The notes under the pieces are model-generated. The model worked only from the letters and a program-made list of their open reading frames with translations. It was not told where the DNA came from and searched no databases. From an uncultured Alistipes sp. (GTDB lineage: Bacteria; Bacteroidota; Bacteroidia; Bacteroidales; Rikenellaceae), in assembly GCA_910576555.1 (NCBI GenBank), contig CAJTIY010000001.1, positions 124,001 to 188,000 on the forward strand: 64,000 nucleotides of DNA, read 5' to 3'. Shown here piece by piece: positions 17,141-25,655 of the stretch. The translations under genes and the position numbers were made by a program. Each line of letters starts with the position of its first letter. Position 1 is the first letter of the stretch.

Positions 17141-18958
17141 ATGAAACGACTCGTCACGACGATCCTGCTCCTGCTATGGGGCCTCTGCGCCTTCGCAGTG
17201 CAACGCTCCGGCACGATCGTCTACATCAACGGCGCGAAATACTACGTGCACACGGTGCAGCCGGGCGAGACGCTCTATTCGCTCGCCAAAGCCTACGCCG
17301 TGAGCGAGCAGGCGATCGTGCGCGACAACCCCTCGGCCGCCGCGGGACTGAAGGCCGGCGAAAACCTGCGCATTCCCTACGCCGCCGAAAAGGTCGAGCA
17401 GCTCTCCGACCGCAAGATGCGCAAGACCTTCGACACACACCGCATCGCCGAAGGCGAGACGCTCTATGCCATATCGCGGCGCTATGAAATCCCGATCCGA
17501 ACGATCGTGGAGGACAATCCCTCGCTCGATCCCATCCGCCTGCGGCCGGGCTCGAAACTCCTGATCCGCAAGAAGCAGCGCGGCTCGGAGGACGAGGCCG
17601 GCAGCCGCGAAGCGTGGGAAGAGTACCGCAACTCGCTCAACAGCGTCGCGGAAGCGGGCTATGCCTACCATCTGGTGGCGCCGGGCGAGACGGTCTATGC
17701 GCTCTCGCGCCGCTTCGGTATCTCGGAGGAGGAGTTGAGTGCGCTCAACGACGGACTGAAACCCGCCGATCTGAAAGCCGGCGCCATCCTCAAGGTCCCG
17801 GCCGCCGACACGACCGCACTGCAAAGCACAACGCCGCCCCTCGATACCGCGTCGGCCTGCAGGCCGACGGTGGAGGAGATCGAATTCCGACCGCTGGCGG
17901 CGCACGAATCCCTCGACGTGGCGCTGCTGCTGCCCCTCGAGGTCAACGGCGTACCCAATGCCAACTACCTCGAATTCTATCAGGGCTTCCTACTCGGTCT
18001 CGACAGCGTAAGACTCCGCCACGGAATCTCGACGCACGTCACGCTGTTCAACACAGCCCGCAACCCCGAGCGGATCGAGGAGCTGACGACTACGGAGGCA
18101 TTCCGGCGCGCACGGCTGATCGTCGGCCCGGTCTACGAGGAGGGGCTCCATCCGGTCGTCCGCCATGCCGAACGGGAGGGCATTCCCGTCGTCTCGCCGC
18201 TCGCTCACCTGACGAAGATCTCGAGCGACGCGCTCTTCCAGCTGGCACCCGATCCGGAATACAAATATGCGAAGGTCGCGGAGCTGCTCGACGGAAGCCG
18301 CCGCATCACACTGATCTACACCGAACGCACGGACCGGGAATTCGAATTGGAGATCCTGCAGCAGCTCGAGGGGCACACCTATCAACGCCACACCTACCGC
18401 TACGTGCATCCGAGCGCCGTGCGCTCCGGCCATAACCCGAGCGACCTCACGCCGCTGCTGGAGAACGGCGACGACAACGTCTTCATCGTCATGTCCGACA
18501 ACGAGGTGGACGTCGACCGCATCCTCGCCGCGCTGGCTTCGGCCGATACGAGCCTCACGAGCCGCGGCCGCACGGCGCCCCGGTTCACGGTGCTGGGCAA
18601 CGCACGCTGGAACCGCTACAACAACATCGACCGGACGATGTTCTTCAAGAACAGCGTGGTGTTCGTCTCGACCTACCACGCCAAACGCGACGCCAGCGTC
18701 GTCGCCGACTTCGACAGCGCCTATATCCGCGCCTTCGGCTCGCTGCCCACGCTCTACTCCTACCGCGGCTACGATGCGGCGATGATCTTCGTGCCGGGCA
18801 TGTACAACGACATCCAGTACGACATGGAGGGCCGCACCTTCGCGCCGCTGCAGACCACCTACCTGTTCGGCCGCCGCGAGGATGCCCCGGGCACCCACGT
18901 CAACCGCAACTGGACGCGGGTGAACTACAACAAGAACTTCACGATCACCATCGAATGA
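17141..18958 (+). CDS. LysM-repeat protein fused to a periplasmic substrate-binding (type 1) domain
   Basis: A 605-residue exported protein. A signal peptide (MKRLVTTILLLLWGLCAFA) is followed by three LysM repeats, at about residues 33-80 (YYVHTVQPGETLYSLAKAYA), 97-145 (HRIAEGETLYAISRRYE) and 175-220 (YHLVAPGETVYALSRRFG). From about 265 onward lies a type 1 periplasmic-binding-protein fold of the amino-acid/LivJ type (DVALLLPLEVNG, ARLIVGPVYEEGLHPVV). LysM domains bind peptidoglycan, so it is probably a cell-wall-anchored periplasmic protein; the ligand is unknown. An alternative start at 17126 overlaps the previous stop, but the ATG at 17141 begins the signal peptide. The next gene, rex, starts one base after its stop. 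Confidence 0.87.
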   Translation: MKRLVTTILLLLWGLCAFAVQRSGTIVYINGAKYYVHTVQPGETLYSLAKAYAVSEQAIVRDNPSAAAGLKAGENLRIPYAAEKVEQLSDRKMRKTFDTHRIAEGETLYAISRRYEIPIRTIVEDNPSLDPIRLRPGSKLLIRKKQRGSEDEAGSREAWEEYRNSLNSVAEAGYAYHLVAPGETVYALSRRFGISEEELSALNDGLKPADLKAGAILKVPAADTTALQSTTPPLDTASACRPTVEEIEFRPLAAHESLDVALLLPLEVNGVPNANYLEFYQGFLLGLDSVRLRHGISTHVTLFNTARNPERIEELTTTEAFRRARLIVGPVYEEGLHPVVRHAEREGIPVVSPLAHLTKISSDALFQLAPDPEYKYAKVAELLDGSRRITLIYTERTDREFELEILQQLEGHTYQRHTYRYVHPSAVRSGHNPSDLTPLLENGDDNVFIVMSDNEVDVDRILAALASADTSLTSRGRTAPRFTVLGNARWNRYNNIDRTMFFKNSVVFVSTYHAKRDASVVADFDSAYIRAFGSLPTLYSYRGYDAAMIFVPGMYNDIQYDMEGRTFAPLQTTYLFGRREDAPGTHVNRNWTRVNYNKNFTITIE

Positions 18959-18959
18959 C

Positions 18960-19619
18960 ATGGCCGCGCTGACCAACGGAATTCCTGAGAAAACCATCGA
19001 GCGTTTGAGCGAATACCGCCGCACGCTGCTCGCCAGCCACAAGCAGGGGATCACCCACATCTTCTCGCACGTGCTGGCCGGCATCCACGGCATCACGGCC
19101 GTGCAGGTGCGCCGCGACCTGATGCTGATCGGCTTCTCGAGCGACACGAAGAAGGGCTACGACGTGCAGGTGCTGATCGAATACATCGGCAACATCCTCG
19201 ACAGCCCCGCCCCGACCAACATCGCGGTGCTCGGCATGGGCCACCTCGGACAGGCGATCACCAAGTATTTCAACGGCAAGGGGCTGAAGCTCCGGATCAC
19301 GGCCGCCTTCGACATCGACCCCGAAAAGGTGGGCAAAACCATCGACGGCATTCCCTGCTACCATATGGACGCCTTCGAAGAGACGGTCGAGGACAAGGAG
19401 ATCAGCATCGTGATCGTCTCCTCGCCGACGAAGGTCGCGCCGCAGCTCGTCGTGCCGATCATCAATGCCGGCATCAAGGGCGTGCTGAACTTCACCTCCA
19501 CGCCGCTGAACTTCCCGCAGGGCATCGTCGTCGAGAATTACGACATCACCACGCTGCTCGAAAAGGTGGCCTACTTCGTCAAGGAGAACGAGGAGAACAA
19601 CACGACCGGCAACGGCTGA
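18960..19619 (+). CDS. rex: Redox-sensing transcriptional repressor Rex
   Basis: A 219-residue repressor. The N-terminal winged helix (residues 1-80: IPEKTIERLSEYRRTL, AVQVRRDLMLIG) binds DNA; the Rossmann domain has IAVLGMGHLGQAI at about 88-100 and ends with a domain-swap helix rich in Glu and Asn. Rex senses the NADH/NAD+ ratio and represses respiratory and fermentation genes. Usual Rex length. No Rex operator of the TTGTGAAATATTTCACAA type was noticed in this window. It sits in the dnaN operon, one base after the LysM gene. Confidence 0.93.
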   Translation: MAALTNGIPEKTIERLSEYRRTLLASHKQGITHIFSHVLAGIHGITAVQVRRDLMLIGFSSDTKKGYDVQVLIEYIGNILDSPAPTNIAVLGMGHLGQAITKYFNGKGLKLRITAAFDIDPEKVGKTIDGIPCYHMDAFEETVEDKEISIVIVSSPTKVAPQLVVPIINAGIKGVLNFTSTPLNFPQGIVVENYDITTLLEKVAYFVKENEENNTTGNG

Positions 19620-19636
19620 CGAGCACGCACTGCGAG

Positions 19637-20251
19637 ATGAAGGTATTCCACGGTTTCGACTCCCTGCCGACGTTCCGGCACCCGGTCGTCACGGTCGGCT
19701 CCTACGACGGCGTCCACCGCGGCCACCGGGCGCTGCTCGAGCGTCTCGTGGCGGAGGCCCGTGCGACGGGCGGCGAGAGCATCGTACTGACGTTCGACCC
19801 CCATCCGCGCATCGCGCTCGGACGCAGCGAAGGGCTACGGCTGCTCACGTCGCTCGACGAAAAGATCGCGCTGCTCGCCGTTTCGGGCGTCGACTGCGTG
19901 ATCGTGATCCCGTTCGACAGAGCCTTCGCCGCTCTGTCGGGCCGCGAGTTCGTCGAACGCTGCCTGATCGGCAAGGTCGGCGCCGAGACGCTGGTCGCCG
20001 GCTACAACCACCGCTTCGGTCACGACCGGCTCGACCCCGCCACGCTGCCTGCCGCCACGCCGCTGCGCATCGTCCGCGTCGATCGCTTCGATGCCGAAGG
20101 GGCCCATATCAGTTCAACGGCCATCCGCAACCTGATCGCCGCAGGCGACACGACGGAGGCCGAGCGGCTGTTGGGACACCCGCTCGGTCCCGACTGCCGC
20201 GCAACGCAGGGCACGCCGCCCCGGAACGGGGAGGAAGTCCCCTCGACCTGA
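19637..20251 (+). CDS. Stand-alone FMN adenylyltransferase (FAD synthetase domain) without riboflavin kinase domain
   Basis: A 204-residue protein matching only the N-terminal half of RibF. It has the nucleotidyltransferase motif VGSYDGVHRGHRALL (residues 20-34), LTFDPHPRIAL near 53, GYNHRFGHDRL near 120 and the SSTAIRNLIAAGDTTEAERLLGHP ending (two parts of a conserved block) near residue 160. Full RibF is about 300 residues and continues into a flavokinase domain, which is absent: the protein ends in an unrelated, GC-rich tail of about 20 residues and only 74 bases separate it from the next gene. It may convert FMN to FAD only, or have lost activity. A complete ribF is presumably elsewhere. 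Confidence 0.82.
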   Translation: MKVFHGFDSLPTFRHPVVTVGSYDGVHRGHRALLERLVAEARATGGESIVLTFDPHPRIALGRSEGLRLLTSLDEKIALLAVSGVDCVIVIPFDRAFAALSGREFVERCLIGKVGAETLVAGYNHRFGHDRLDPATLPAATPLRIVRVDRFDAEGAHISSTAIRNLIAAGDTTEAERLLGHPLGPDCRATQGTPPRNGEEVPST

Positions 20252-20325
20252 CCTCGAACCGCTGCGGCGCTTCCCATCCTCGCCCGCAGCGCAAACGAAC
20301 GAACCCTTTCACGAAAAACCGCCAA

Positions 20326-20748
20326 ATGATCGATAAGATGATCAGCCACTATTGCAAAATCCGCGTGTGGTACAAGCACACCGACCAGATGGCCATCTGC
20401 CACCATTCGAACTATATCTGCTACTACGAAGCCGCACGCAGCGAGTTCCTGCGCGAACTGGGCATGTCGTTCGCCGAGGTCGAACGACGGGGCATCATGA
20501 TGCCGATCCTCGAGGTGCAGTCGAAATACCGCAAACCGGCCTATTTCGACGAGCTGCTCACCGTACGCATCCGCCTCGACGAGCTGCCTGCGGCACGCAT
20601 TACGTTCCGCTACGAAATCTTCAATGAAAAGGGCGAGCTTATCAATACGGGCATGACCCAGCTGGGATTCATCCACAGCGATACGCGCCGTCCCTGCCGC
20701 TGCCCCGAGTGGTTCCTCGATCTGCTGCGCGGACGCTGGACCGAATAG
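20326..20748 (+). CDS. Acyl-CoA thioesterase (4-hydroxybenzoyl-CoA thioesterase/YbgC type)
   Basis: A 140-residue hot-dog-fold thioesterase. The family active-site segment is KIRVWYKHTDQMAICHHSNY (catalytic Asp19-20 region followed by HxNY), then the helix YYEAARSEFLRELG and the strand IRLDELPAARITFRYEIF. It would hydrolyse acyl-CoA or acyl-ACP thioesters; the true substrate is unknown. Last gene of the operon that begins at 14307, separated from the FAD synthetase gene by 74 bases. An in-frame ATG at 20338 is a possible alternative start. Confidence 0.87.
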   Translation: MIDKMISHYCKIRVWYKHTDQMAICHHSNYICYYEAARSEFLRELGMSFAEVERRGIMMPILEVQSKYRKPAYFDELLTVRIRLDELPAARITFRYEIFNEKGELINTGMTQLGFIHSDTRRPCRCPEWFLDLLRGRWTE

Positions 20749-20896
20749 TCGCGCTACCGCCTTCCGACAAAAGTCCCCGGCCGGGCCCGCAGGCCGTACG
20801 TTCCGACATGTGCAGCCCGCAGCGCGGGGGTCGCTCATGTCGGCGCATCGCCGACCATGCCGAATCCGACGCTGCCCTGCGTTCCGGGGGGGGCGG

Positions 20897-22048
20897 TCAC
20901 TCGGCCTCCGGACTCCGCTCCGACGCATGCCGCCGCAGCCACTCCTCGACCACGACCTTCAGCGACAGCTCCTGCAGCCAGAAGCGGCCGGGGCGGAATC
21001 GGATCGCGTTCGGATCGCTCACGTCGTAGTAGCCCGCCACGCCGTCGACGACCGTCTGTTCGCAGGTGTCGATCCGGTTGAAGAGCGACGTCTCGATGAT
21101 GAGGTAGCGCCCCTGTTTGGGGCTGTAGAGCATGTCGACGCTCATCAGGCGGCTGCCGAGGCGCTTCACCGTATCGACGGCAAGCCGGATCGCCTCCTCG
21201 GGCAGCTCCTTCTTGACGCAGATGCCGGATCCCGAAGCCCGGAAATCGCCGGCAGCGGGGTAGCGGTAGTACCCGAACGCCTTGTCGTCGACCACGAAGA
21301 TCCGCAGATCGAACGTCGCATCGTCGACGAAAGGCTGCAGATAGAGGTAATCCTTCTGCCGCACATAGTGCCAGCGCGTCGACGCGCCGCTGCGATCGGT
21401 GAAAATCCGCCGGATCAGCCGCTTCGCCTGCGCCGCCGTGGCGATCTTGCGCACACCCGACGACTTCGAGGCGGTGTCGATCTTGGAGATCAGCGGATAA
21501 GTCGCCTGCGCAGCGTAGCGCAACGCCTCCTCGCGGGAGTTGGTCGCGAAGGTGGGAATCGCCGGCAGCCCGAGCGCTTCGTAGAGGTAGCTCGCACGGC
21601 TCTTGTGCTCGTACTGCCACAATTCGTCGAACGACGGGAAGCAACACTTCCCCAGCATGCGCTCCAGTACGTAGATTTTCGATTCGGCCATCGCCTGCAC
21701 GGCGGGCGTGGAGGGCGTATGCCACACGATGATGTCGTACTGCGCCGCCTGCCGCTGCCAGTCGCTCGCCGCGATATCGTAAAAGCCGTAGTCGAGACCG
21801 TTTCTGCGGCAGAAGCGCTCGTAGCGCAGCCACGAGTCGTTAGGCCGGACATAGCCCCCGACCGGTTCCGAATCGCGGACGATGCCGATGCGGGGGAGGG
21901 TCGCGGCACAGTACTCCAGCAAAACTTCATCGGCTTCGTCGACCCGACGCCGGACCTCCTCCATCGGGAGATAGTGTCGGCGGACATGCCGCATCTTCTG
22001 GCGCTCGTTCTCCTTGAACCAGCGCAGCAACGTATCTATTACCATCAT
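20897..22048 (-). CDS. ATP-grasp ligase paired with an opine dehydrogenase
   Basis: A 383-residue cytoplasmic protein that I cannot assign to a named ATP-grasp family. The N-terminal third (to about residue 145) is a pre-ATP-grasp domain with YDIIVWHTPSTPAVQAM. The ATP-grasp core shows YPLISKIDTASKSSGVRKI (residues 184-202: nucleotide-binding Lys and flexible loop), YLYLQPFVDDATFDLRIFVV (adenine/ligand strand) and the metal-site region MSVDMLYS...YLIIETSLFN, where ETS replaces the usual E-x-N. Such enzymes join a carboxylate to an amine with ATP. Its ATG overlaps the opine dehydrogenase stop by four bases, so the two are translationally coupled and probably act on successive steps. Last gene of the sugar operon. 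Confidence 0.8.
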   Translation of the reverse strand: MMVIDTLLRWFKENERQKMRHVRRHYLPMEEVRRRVDEADEVLLEYCAATLPRIGIVRDSEPVGGYVRPNDSWLRYERFCRRNGLDYGFYDIAASDWQRQAAQYDIIVWHTPSTPAVQAMAESKIYVLERMLGKCCFPSFDELWQYEHKSRASYLYEALGLPAIPTFATNSREEALRYAAQATYPLISKIDTASKSSGVRKIATAAQAKRLIRRIFTDRSGASTRWHYVRQKDYLYLQPFVDDATFDLRIFVVDDKAFGYYRYPAAGDFRASGSGICVKKELPEEAIRLAVDTVKRLGSRLMSVDMLYSPKQGRYLIIETSLFNRIDTCEQTVVDGVAGYYDVSDPNAIRFRPGRFWLQELSLKVVVEEWLRRHASERSPEAE

Positions 22049-23103
22049 CGTTCCATCGTTTCCAAGCCCAACTCCTCGATCGTATAGGCCTGCGCGCGGT
22101 AATCCGTGCGCGTCAGGGCCGATGCCAGCGTGACGAGCGCCGAAGCCACGGGCGTCTGCAGCCCCTTGTGGGCCGCCAGCCGCTCCAGCAGGCAGAGTCC
22201 CATCGGCACATCCTCGTGGATGAACCGCGTATCGAGACTCGCAGGTCCTTTCGGGCCTCCGAAGGCCGCATATTTCTTGAACACCGTAAGGCTGTCGCAC
22301 GTCAGGTCCTCCTCGTTGCGCCACCTGCACGCATCGAGGTAAGACATCGGCACGCCGCCGTAGGCCCCGATCACGGCATTTTTCTCCGCATCGAGCTCCC
22401 GCACCAGATTCCACACCGACGGCGAGAAGGCTTCGCGGTACATCCAGAACTCGCCGCGCGCGTATTCGATCCGGCTGGCCGACATCACGGTGCCCACCGT
22501 ATGCACGACCATGTTGGGATTGTGCATCGCAGCCTCTACGAGGTTCGTGCGCAGGTATTTGTGGCAGCCGAACAGTTCGTCGACCTTCGGAAGATGGATC
22601 TCGTGCCGTTTTTCGCGGAAAGCCACGGCATTGCGCACGTTGCGGAAGAGGATTTCGACACGCCCCGGCCCGACGATGCGGGCATCGTACGGCGTCGACT
22701 CCGCCTCGGCGAAGACCACGTCCGGCTCGCAGACATACCGCGCGAACAACTCCGAACCCATGTTGCCCGGAACGAGCAGCACCAGCTGCCCGCTGCGGAA
22801 GCAGGGTGCGATGACGGGCGCCAGATCGCGGTGCTGGAGGCTCTGCGTGAGCACCAGCACCGCATCCGTTCCCTCGATGCCCGCCGGAATATCGCGCGTA
22901 ACGAGGGCGAGCCGTACGAACGACTGCCGGCTACCGTTCGTCGTATCGATCGCCTCGATACCTCCGGCCGCCGCTATGGCGTCGAAACCGGCATCGTGCA
23001 CCGCACGCGAAGTCTTGATCAGATGGACGGTATGGCCTCTCTCGGCCAGCTTGAAGGCATGGGCGCATCCGCTGTTGCCCGCGCCTACGACTGCTATCTT
23101 CAT
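22045..23103 (-). CDS. Opine (octopine/nopaline-type) dehydrogenase
   Basis: A 352-residue NAD(P)-dependent enzyme. It has an N-terminal Rossmann domain with VVGAGNSGCAHA (residues 5-16) and the all-helical opine dehydrogenase C-terminal domain with the family catalytic signature NPNMVVHTVGTVMSASRIE beginning at His194, including His201. The family condenses an amino acid's amine with a 2-oxo acid (pyruvate or 2-oxoglutarate) and reduces the imine to an N-carboxyalkyl amino acid. The length is typical. Upstream (51 bases) is a nucleotide-sugar dehydrogenase; downstream is the coupled ATP-grasp gene. No nicotianamine-synthase-like or metal transporter gene is near, so a staphylopine-type metallophore is not supported. 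Confidence 0.85.
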   Translation of the reverse strand: MKIAVVGAGNSGCAHAFKLAERGHTVHLIKTSRAVHDAGFDAIAAAGGIEAIDTTNGSRQSFVRLALVTRDIPAGIEGTDAVLVLTQSLQHRDLAPVIAPCFRSGQLVLLVPGNMGSELFARYVCEPDVVFAEAESTPYDARIVGPGRVEILFRNVRNAVAFREKRHEIHLPKVDELFGCHKYLRTNLVEAAMHNPNMVVHTVGTVMSASRIEYARGEFWMYREAFSPSVWNLVRELDAEKNAVIGAYGGVPMSYLDACRWRNEEDLTCDSLTVFKKYAAFGGPKGPASLDTRFIHEDVPMGLCLLERLAAHKGLQTPVASALVTLASALTRTDYRAQAYTIEELGLETMER

Positions 23104-23154
23104 ACGTTCAGTTCAAAATTACACCCTCGGTCGAGGGCCGATATGCATTGCGGA

Positions 23155-24423
23155 CTACAATCCGCCATCGGCCGCACCCGGGATGAAGTGTTTGACATCG
23201 TACACGACACCCTTCGGTACGGTCAGCGCCCGGAAGTCGACGCCCCGGAAGCGGTCGTGCGCCACGGCGAGAATCACCGCATCGAATCGCTCCGATGTCG
23301 GCACTTCGTCGACCAGCTCCAGTCCGTATTCGCGCCGGACCGCCTCGGGCGAGGCCCACGGATCGCACACCGTCACGCAGGCGTCGTATTCGCCCAGCGT
23401 CCGGACAATATCCACCACCTTCGTGTTGCGCACGTCGGGACAATTTTCCTTGAAGGTGAAGCCCAGCACGAGCACCCGTGCGCCCGGAATGCGAAGCCCG
23501 CGTCTGATCATCAGCTTCACCACCTGACCGGCCACATACTCGCCCATGCCGTCGTTCATCCGGCGCCCGGCGAGGATGATCTCGGGATTGTAGCCGTGCC
23601 GCTGGGCGCACTGCGCCAGATAGTAGGGATCCACGCCGATGCAGTGTCCGCCGACGAGCCCCGGCTTGAACGGAAGGAAATTCCACTTCGTTGCAGCGGC
23701 CGCCAGCACATCGTGCGTATCGATGCCCATCCGCGTGAAGATCTTCGAAAGTTCGTTGACGAAGGCGATGTTGATGTCGCGCTGCGCATTCTCGATCACC
23801 TTCGCCGCCTCGGCGACGCGGATCGTGGGGGCGAGATGGGTCCCCGCCTCGATCACCGAGCCGTACACCGCATCGACCAGCCGTCCGATCTCGGGCGTCG
23901 AACCCGAGGTCACCTTCCGGATCTTCTCCACCGTATGCTGCTTGTCGCCCGGATTGATCCGCTCGGGCGAGTAGCCCGCGAAGAAGTCCCGATTGTATTT
24001 CAACCCCGAAACGCGCTCCACGACGGGGATGCACTCCTGCTCCGTGACTCCGGGATAGACGGTCGATTCGTAAACCACCACGTCGCCCTGCGCGATCACG
24101 CGGCCCACCGTCTCGCTCGCCCCGATAAGCGGCGCGAGATCGGGTTTGCAGTCGCTATCGACGGGCGTCGGCACGGCCACGACATAGAAATTGCAGGCGC
24201 GGATCGCCTCGATGTCCGACGTGCAGACGAAGCCGTCGTTCAGGGCCGAGCGGAGGAGTTCGTCCGGCACCTCCAGCGTCGCGTCGTGTCCCGCCATGAG
24301 TTCCGCCACGCGCGCCGGATTACGGTCGTAGCCCACCGTCGGGTATTTCGTCGAAAAGAGCCGGGCCAGCGGAAGTCCCACATAGCCCAGACCGATGACA
24401 CAGATACGTATCTCTTTCTCCAT
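23155..24423 (-). CDS. UDP-N-acetylhexosamine 6-dehydrogenase (WbpO/TviB-like)
   Basis: A 422-residue UDP-glucose/GDP-mannose dehydrogenase family protein. Seen: NAD-binding VIGLGYVGLPLA (residues 9-20), VPTPVDSDCKPDL near 84, the ESTVYPG block near 119, and the catalytic cysteine in GLVGGHCIGVDPYYL (Cys261). The overall form is closest to WbpO/TviB, which oxidise UDP-GlcNAc or UDP-GalNAc at C6 to the uronic acid. The adjoining WbpP/TviC-like epimerase supports UDP-GalNAcA as the product. A 139-base gap with three inverted repeats separates it from the epimerase upstream. Confidence 0.88.
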   Translation of the reverse strand: MEKEIRICVIGLGYVGLPLARLFSTKYPTVGYDRNPARVAELMAGHDATLEVPDELLRSALNDGFVCTSDIEAIRACNFYVVAVPTPVDSDCKPDLAPLIGASETVGRVIAQGDVVVYESTVYPGVTEQECIPVVERVSGLKYNRDFFAGYSPERINPGDKQHTVEKIRKVTSGSTPEIGRLVDAVYGSVIEAGTHLAPTIRVAEAAKVIENAQRDINIAFVNELSKIFTRMGIDTHDVLAAAATKWNFLPFKPGLVGGHCIGVDPYYLAQCAQRHGYNPEIILAGRRMNDGMGEYVAGQVVKLMIRRGLRIPGARVLVLGFTFKENCPDVRNTKVVDIVRTLGEYDACVTVCDPWASPEAVRREYGLELVDEVPTSERFDAVILAVAHDRFRGVDFRALTVPKGVVYDVKHFIPGAADGGL

Positions 24424-24450
24424 ACGGATAGTTTGAATTAGCACTTCTTC

Positions 24451-24563
24451 GTTCCGATCCGCCGTCCGGCTCCTCGGAACGGACGCCGCTCGCAGCGGTC
24501 GCACACGTTTTACAACACCGAAACAGCGGCCCGTCGCCCGAAAGCGCAAGCCGCCGCCGCTGT
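24451..24563 (-). repeat. Three successive inverted repeats in an intra-operon gap
   Basis: The 139-base gap between the epimerase and dehydrogenase genes holds three potential hairpins: GTTCCGA/TCGGAAC at 24451-24457 and 24474-24480, CCGCT/AGCGG near 24486-24498, and ACAGCGGC/GCCGCTGT at 24523-24530 and 24556-24563, the last reaching into the epimerase stop codon. They may be attenuation or RNA-processing sites; no T-run follows them. Confidence 0.4.
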
Positions 24564-25534
24564 CAAAGATGCTCCCGATACCATCGGACCGCCTCCCGCA
24601 GTCCGTCGCGCAGGGAGTATCGGGGATCGTACCCCAGCAACCTGCGCGCCTTGTCGATCGAAGCGAGCGAGTGGGGGATATCCCCTGCGCGGTTGGGGCC
24701 GTGCACGGGCTCGATCGCTGCGATCGCCGGGTCGTACTCCGCAAGGAACTCCTTCAGGCAACCCACCAGCTCGTTGAGCGTCGTCCGCTCGCCGTAAGCC
24801 GTATTGTAGATCTGGTTCACGGCCCGGGGATCGGTCGTGTCGAGCGCCAGCAGGTTCATGCGGATCACGTTGTCGATGTAGGTGAAGTCGCGCGAGTATT
24901 CGCCGTCGCCGTTGATCGTCGGCGCCTCGTGGCGCATAAGCTGCTTGACGAAGAGCGGAATGACCGCCGCATAGGCTCCGTTGGGGTCCTGACGTCGGCC
25001 GAAGACGTTGAAATAGCGCAGGCCGATGTATTCGAACCCGTAGGTGCGGGCGAACACGTCGGCATAGAGTTCGTCGACGTATTTCGTGATCGCATAGGGC
25101 GACAACGGTTTGCCGATCGTCTCCTCCACCTTCGGCAGCGACGTCGAATCGCCGTACGTCGAGGAGGAGGCCGCGAAGACGAAGCGTTTCACCTCTGCGT
25201 CGCGCGCCGCCACGAGCATGTTCAGAAAGCCCCCGATGTTGACCGCATTCGTCGTCACGGGGTCCTTGATCGAGCGGGGCACCGAACCCAGCGCCGCCTC
25301 GTGCAGCACGTAGTCGACCCCTTCGACCGCACGGCGGCAATCCTCCGCATTGCGGATGTCGCCCACTTCCAGACGGAACCGATCGCCGTATGCGCTCATC
25401 AGCGGCAAGAGGTTCTCCATGCGCCCCGTCGAGAAGTTGTCCAAGCACACCACGCGATCGCCGCGTTCGAGCAGCGCCTCGCAGAGATTCGAACCGATAA
25501 ATCCGGCGCCGCCGGTCACCAATACATTCGCCAT
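24563..25534 (-). CDS. UDP-N-acetylhexosamine C4-epimerase (WbpP/TviC-like)
   Basis: A 323-residue extended short-chain dehydrogenase. It has VTGGAGFIGSN (residues 6-16), the catalytic serine-threonine segment ASSSTYGDS (122-130), Tyr147-x3-Lys151 in PYAITKY, and RYFNVFGRRQDPNGAYAAVIP typical of the WbpP/TviC group acting on N-acetylated UDP-hexoses or uronates. Start chosen at the ATG for MANVLVTGG; an in-frame ATG at 25555 would add seven residues (MKIPENN). It lies 121 bases after upxY. With the WbpO/TviB-like enzyme it should supply UDP-GalNAcA or a related sugar. Confidence 0.87.
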   Translation of the reverse strand: MANVLVTGGAGFIGSNLCEALLERGDRVVCLDNFSTGRMENLLPLMSAYGDRFRLEVGDIRNAEDCRRAVEGVDYVLHEAALGSVPRSIKDPVTTNAVNIGGFLNMLVAARDAEVKRFVFAASSSTYGDSTSLPKVEETIGKPLSPYAITKYVDELYADVFARTYGFEYIGLRYFNVFGRRQDPNGAYAAVIPLFVKQLMRHEAPTINGDGEYSRDFTYIDNVIRMNLLALDTTDPRAVNQIYNTAYGERTTLNELVGCLKEFLAEYDPAIAAIEPVHGPNRAGDIPHSLASIDKARRLLGYDPRYSLRDGLREAVRWYREHL

Positions 25535-25655
25535 ATTGTTTTCAGGTATCTTCATTCGTTCGCGACCCGCAGGTCGCGACAATCGCGTTCATTTCCGTTC
25601 CGGCATCCGCCCCGTGTGCGGCCGAAACCCCTCCTGCGACGCTTCGAACGTGCTC

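Noticed and set aside
20175..20325. A frameshifted riboflavin kinase domain after the FAD synthetase domain
   Set aside because: No frame in this short stretch shows the flavokinase motifs and the next gene starts 74 bases after the stop.
20803..20843. Hairpin CCGACATG/CATGTCGG between the thioesterase and ATP-grasp genes as a terminator
   Set aside because: The outer stem is only 8 bp with a 25-base loop and no T-run; too weak to list as a feature, although the inner CCCGC/GCGGG pair may add stability.
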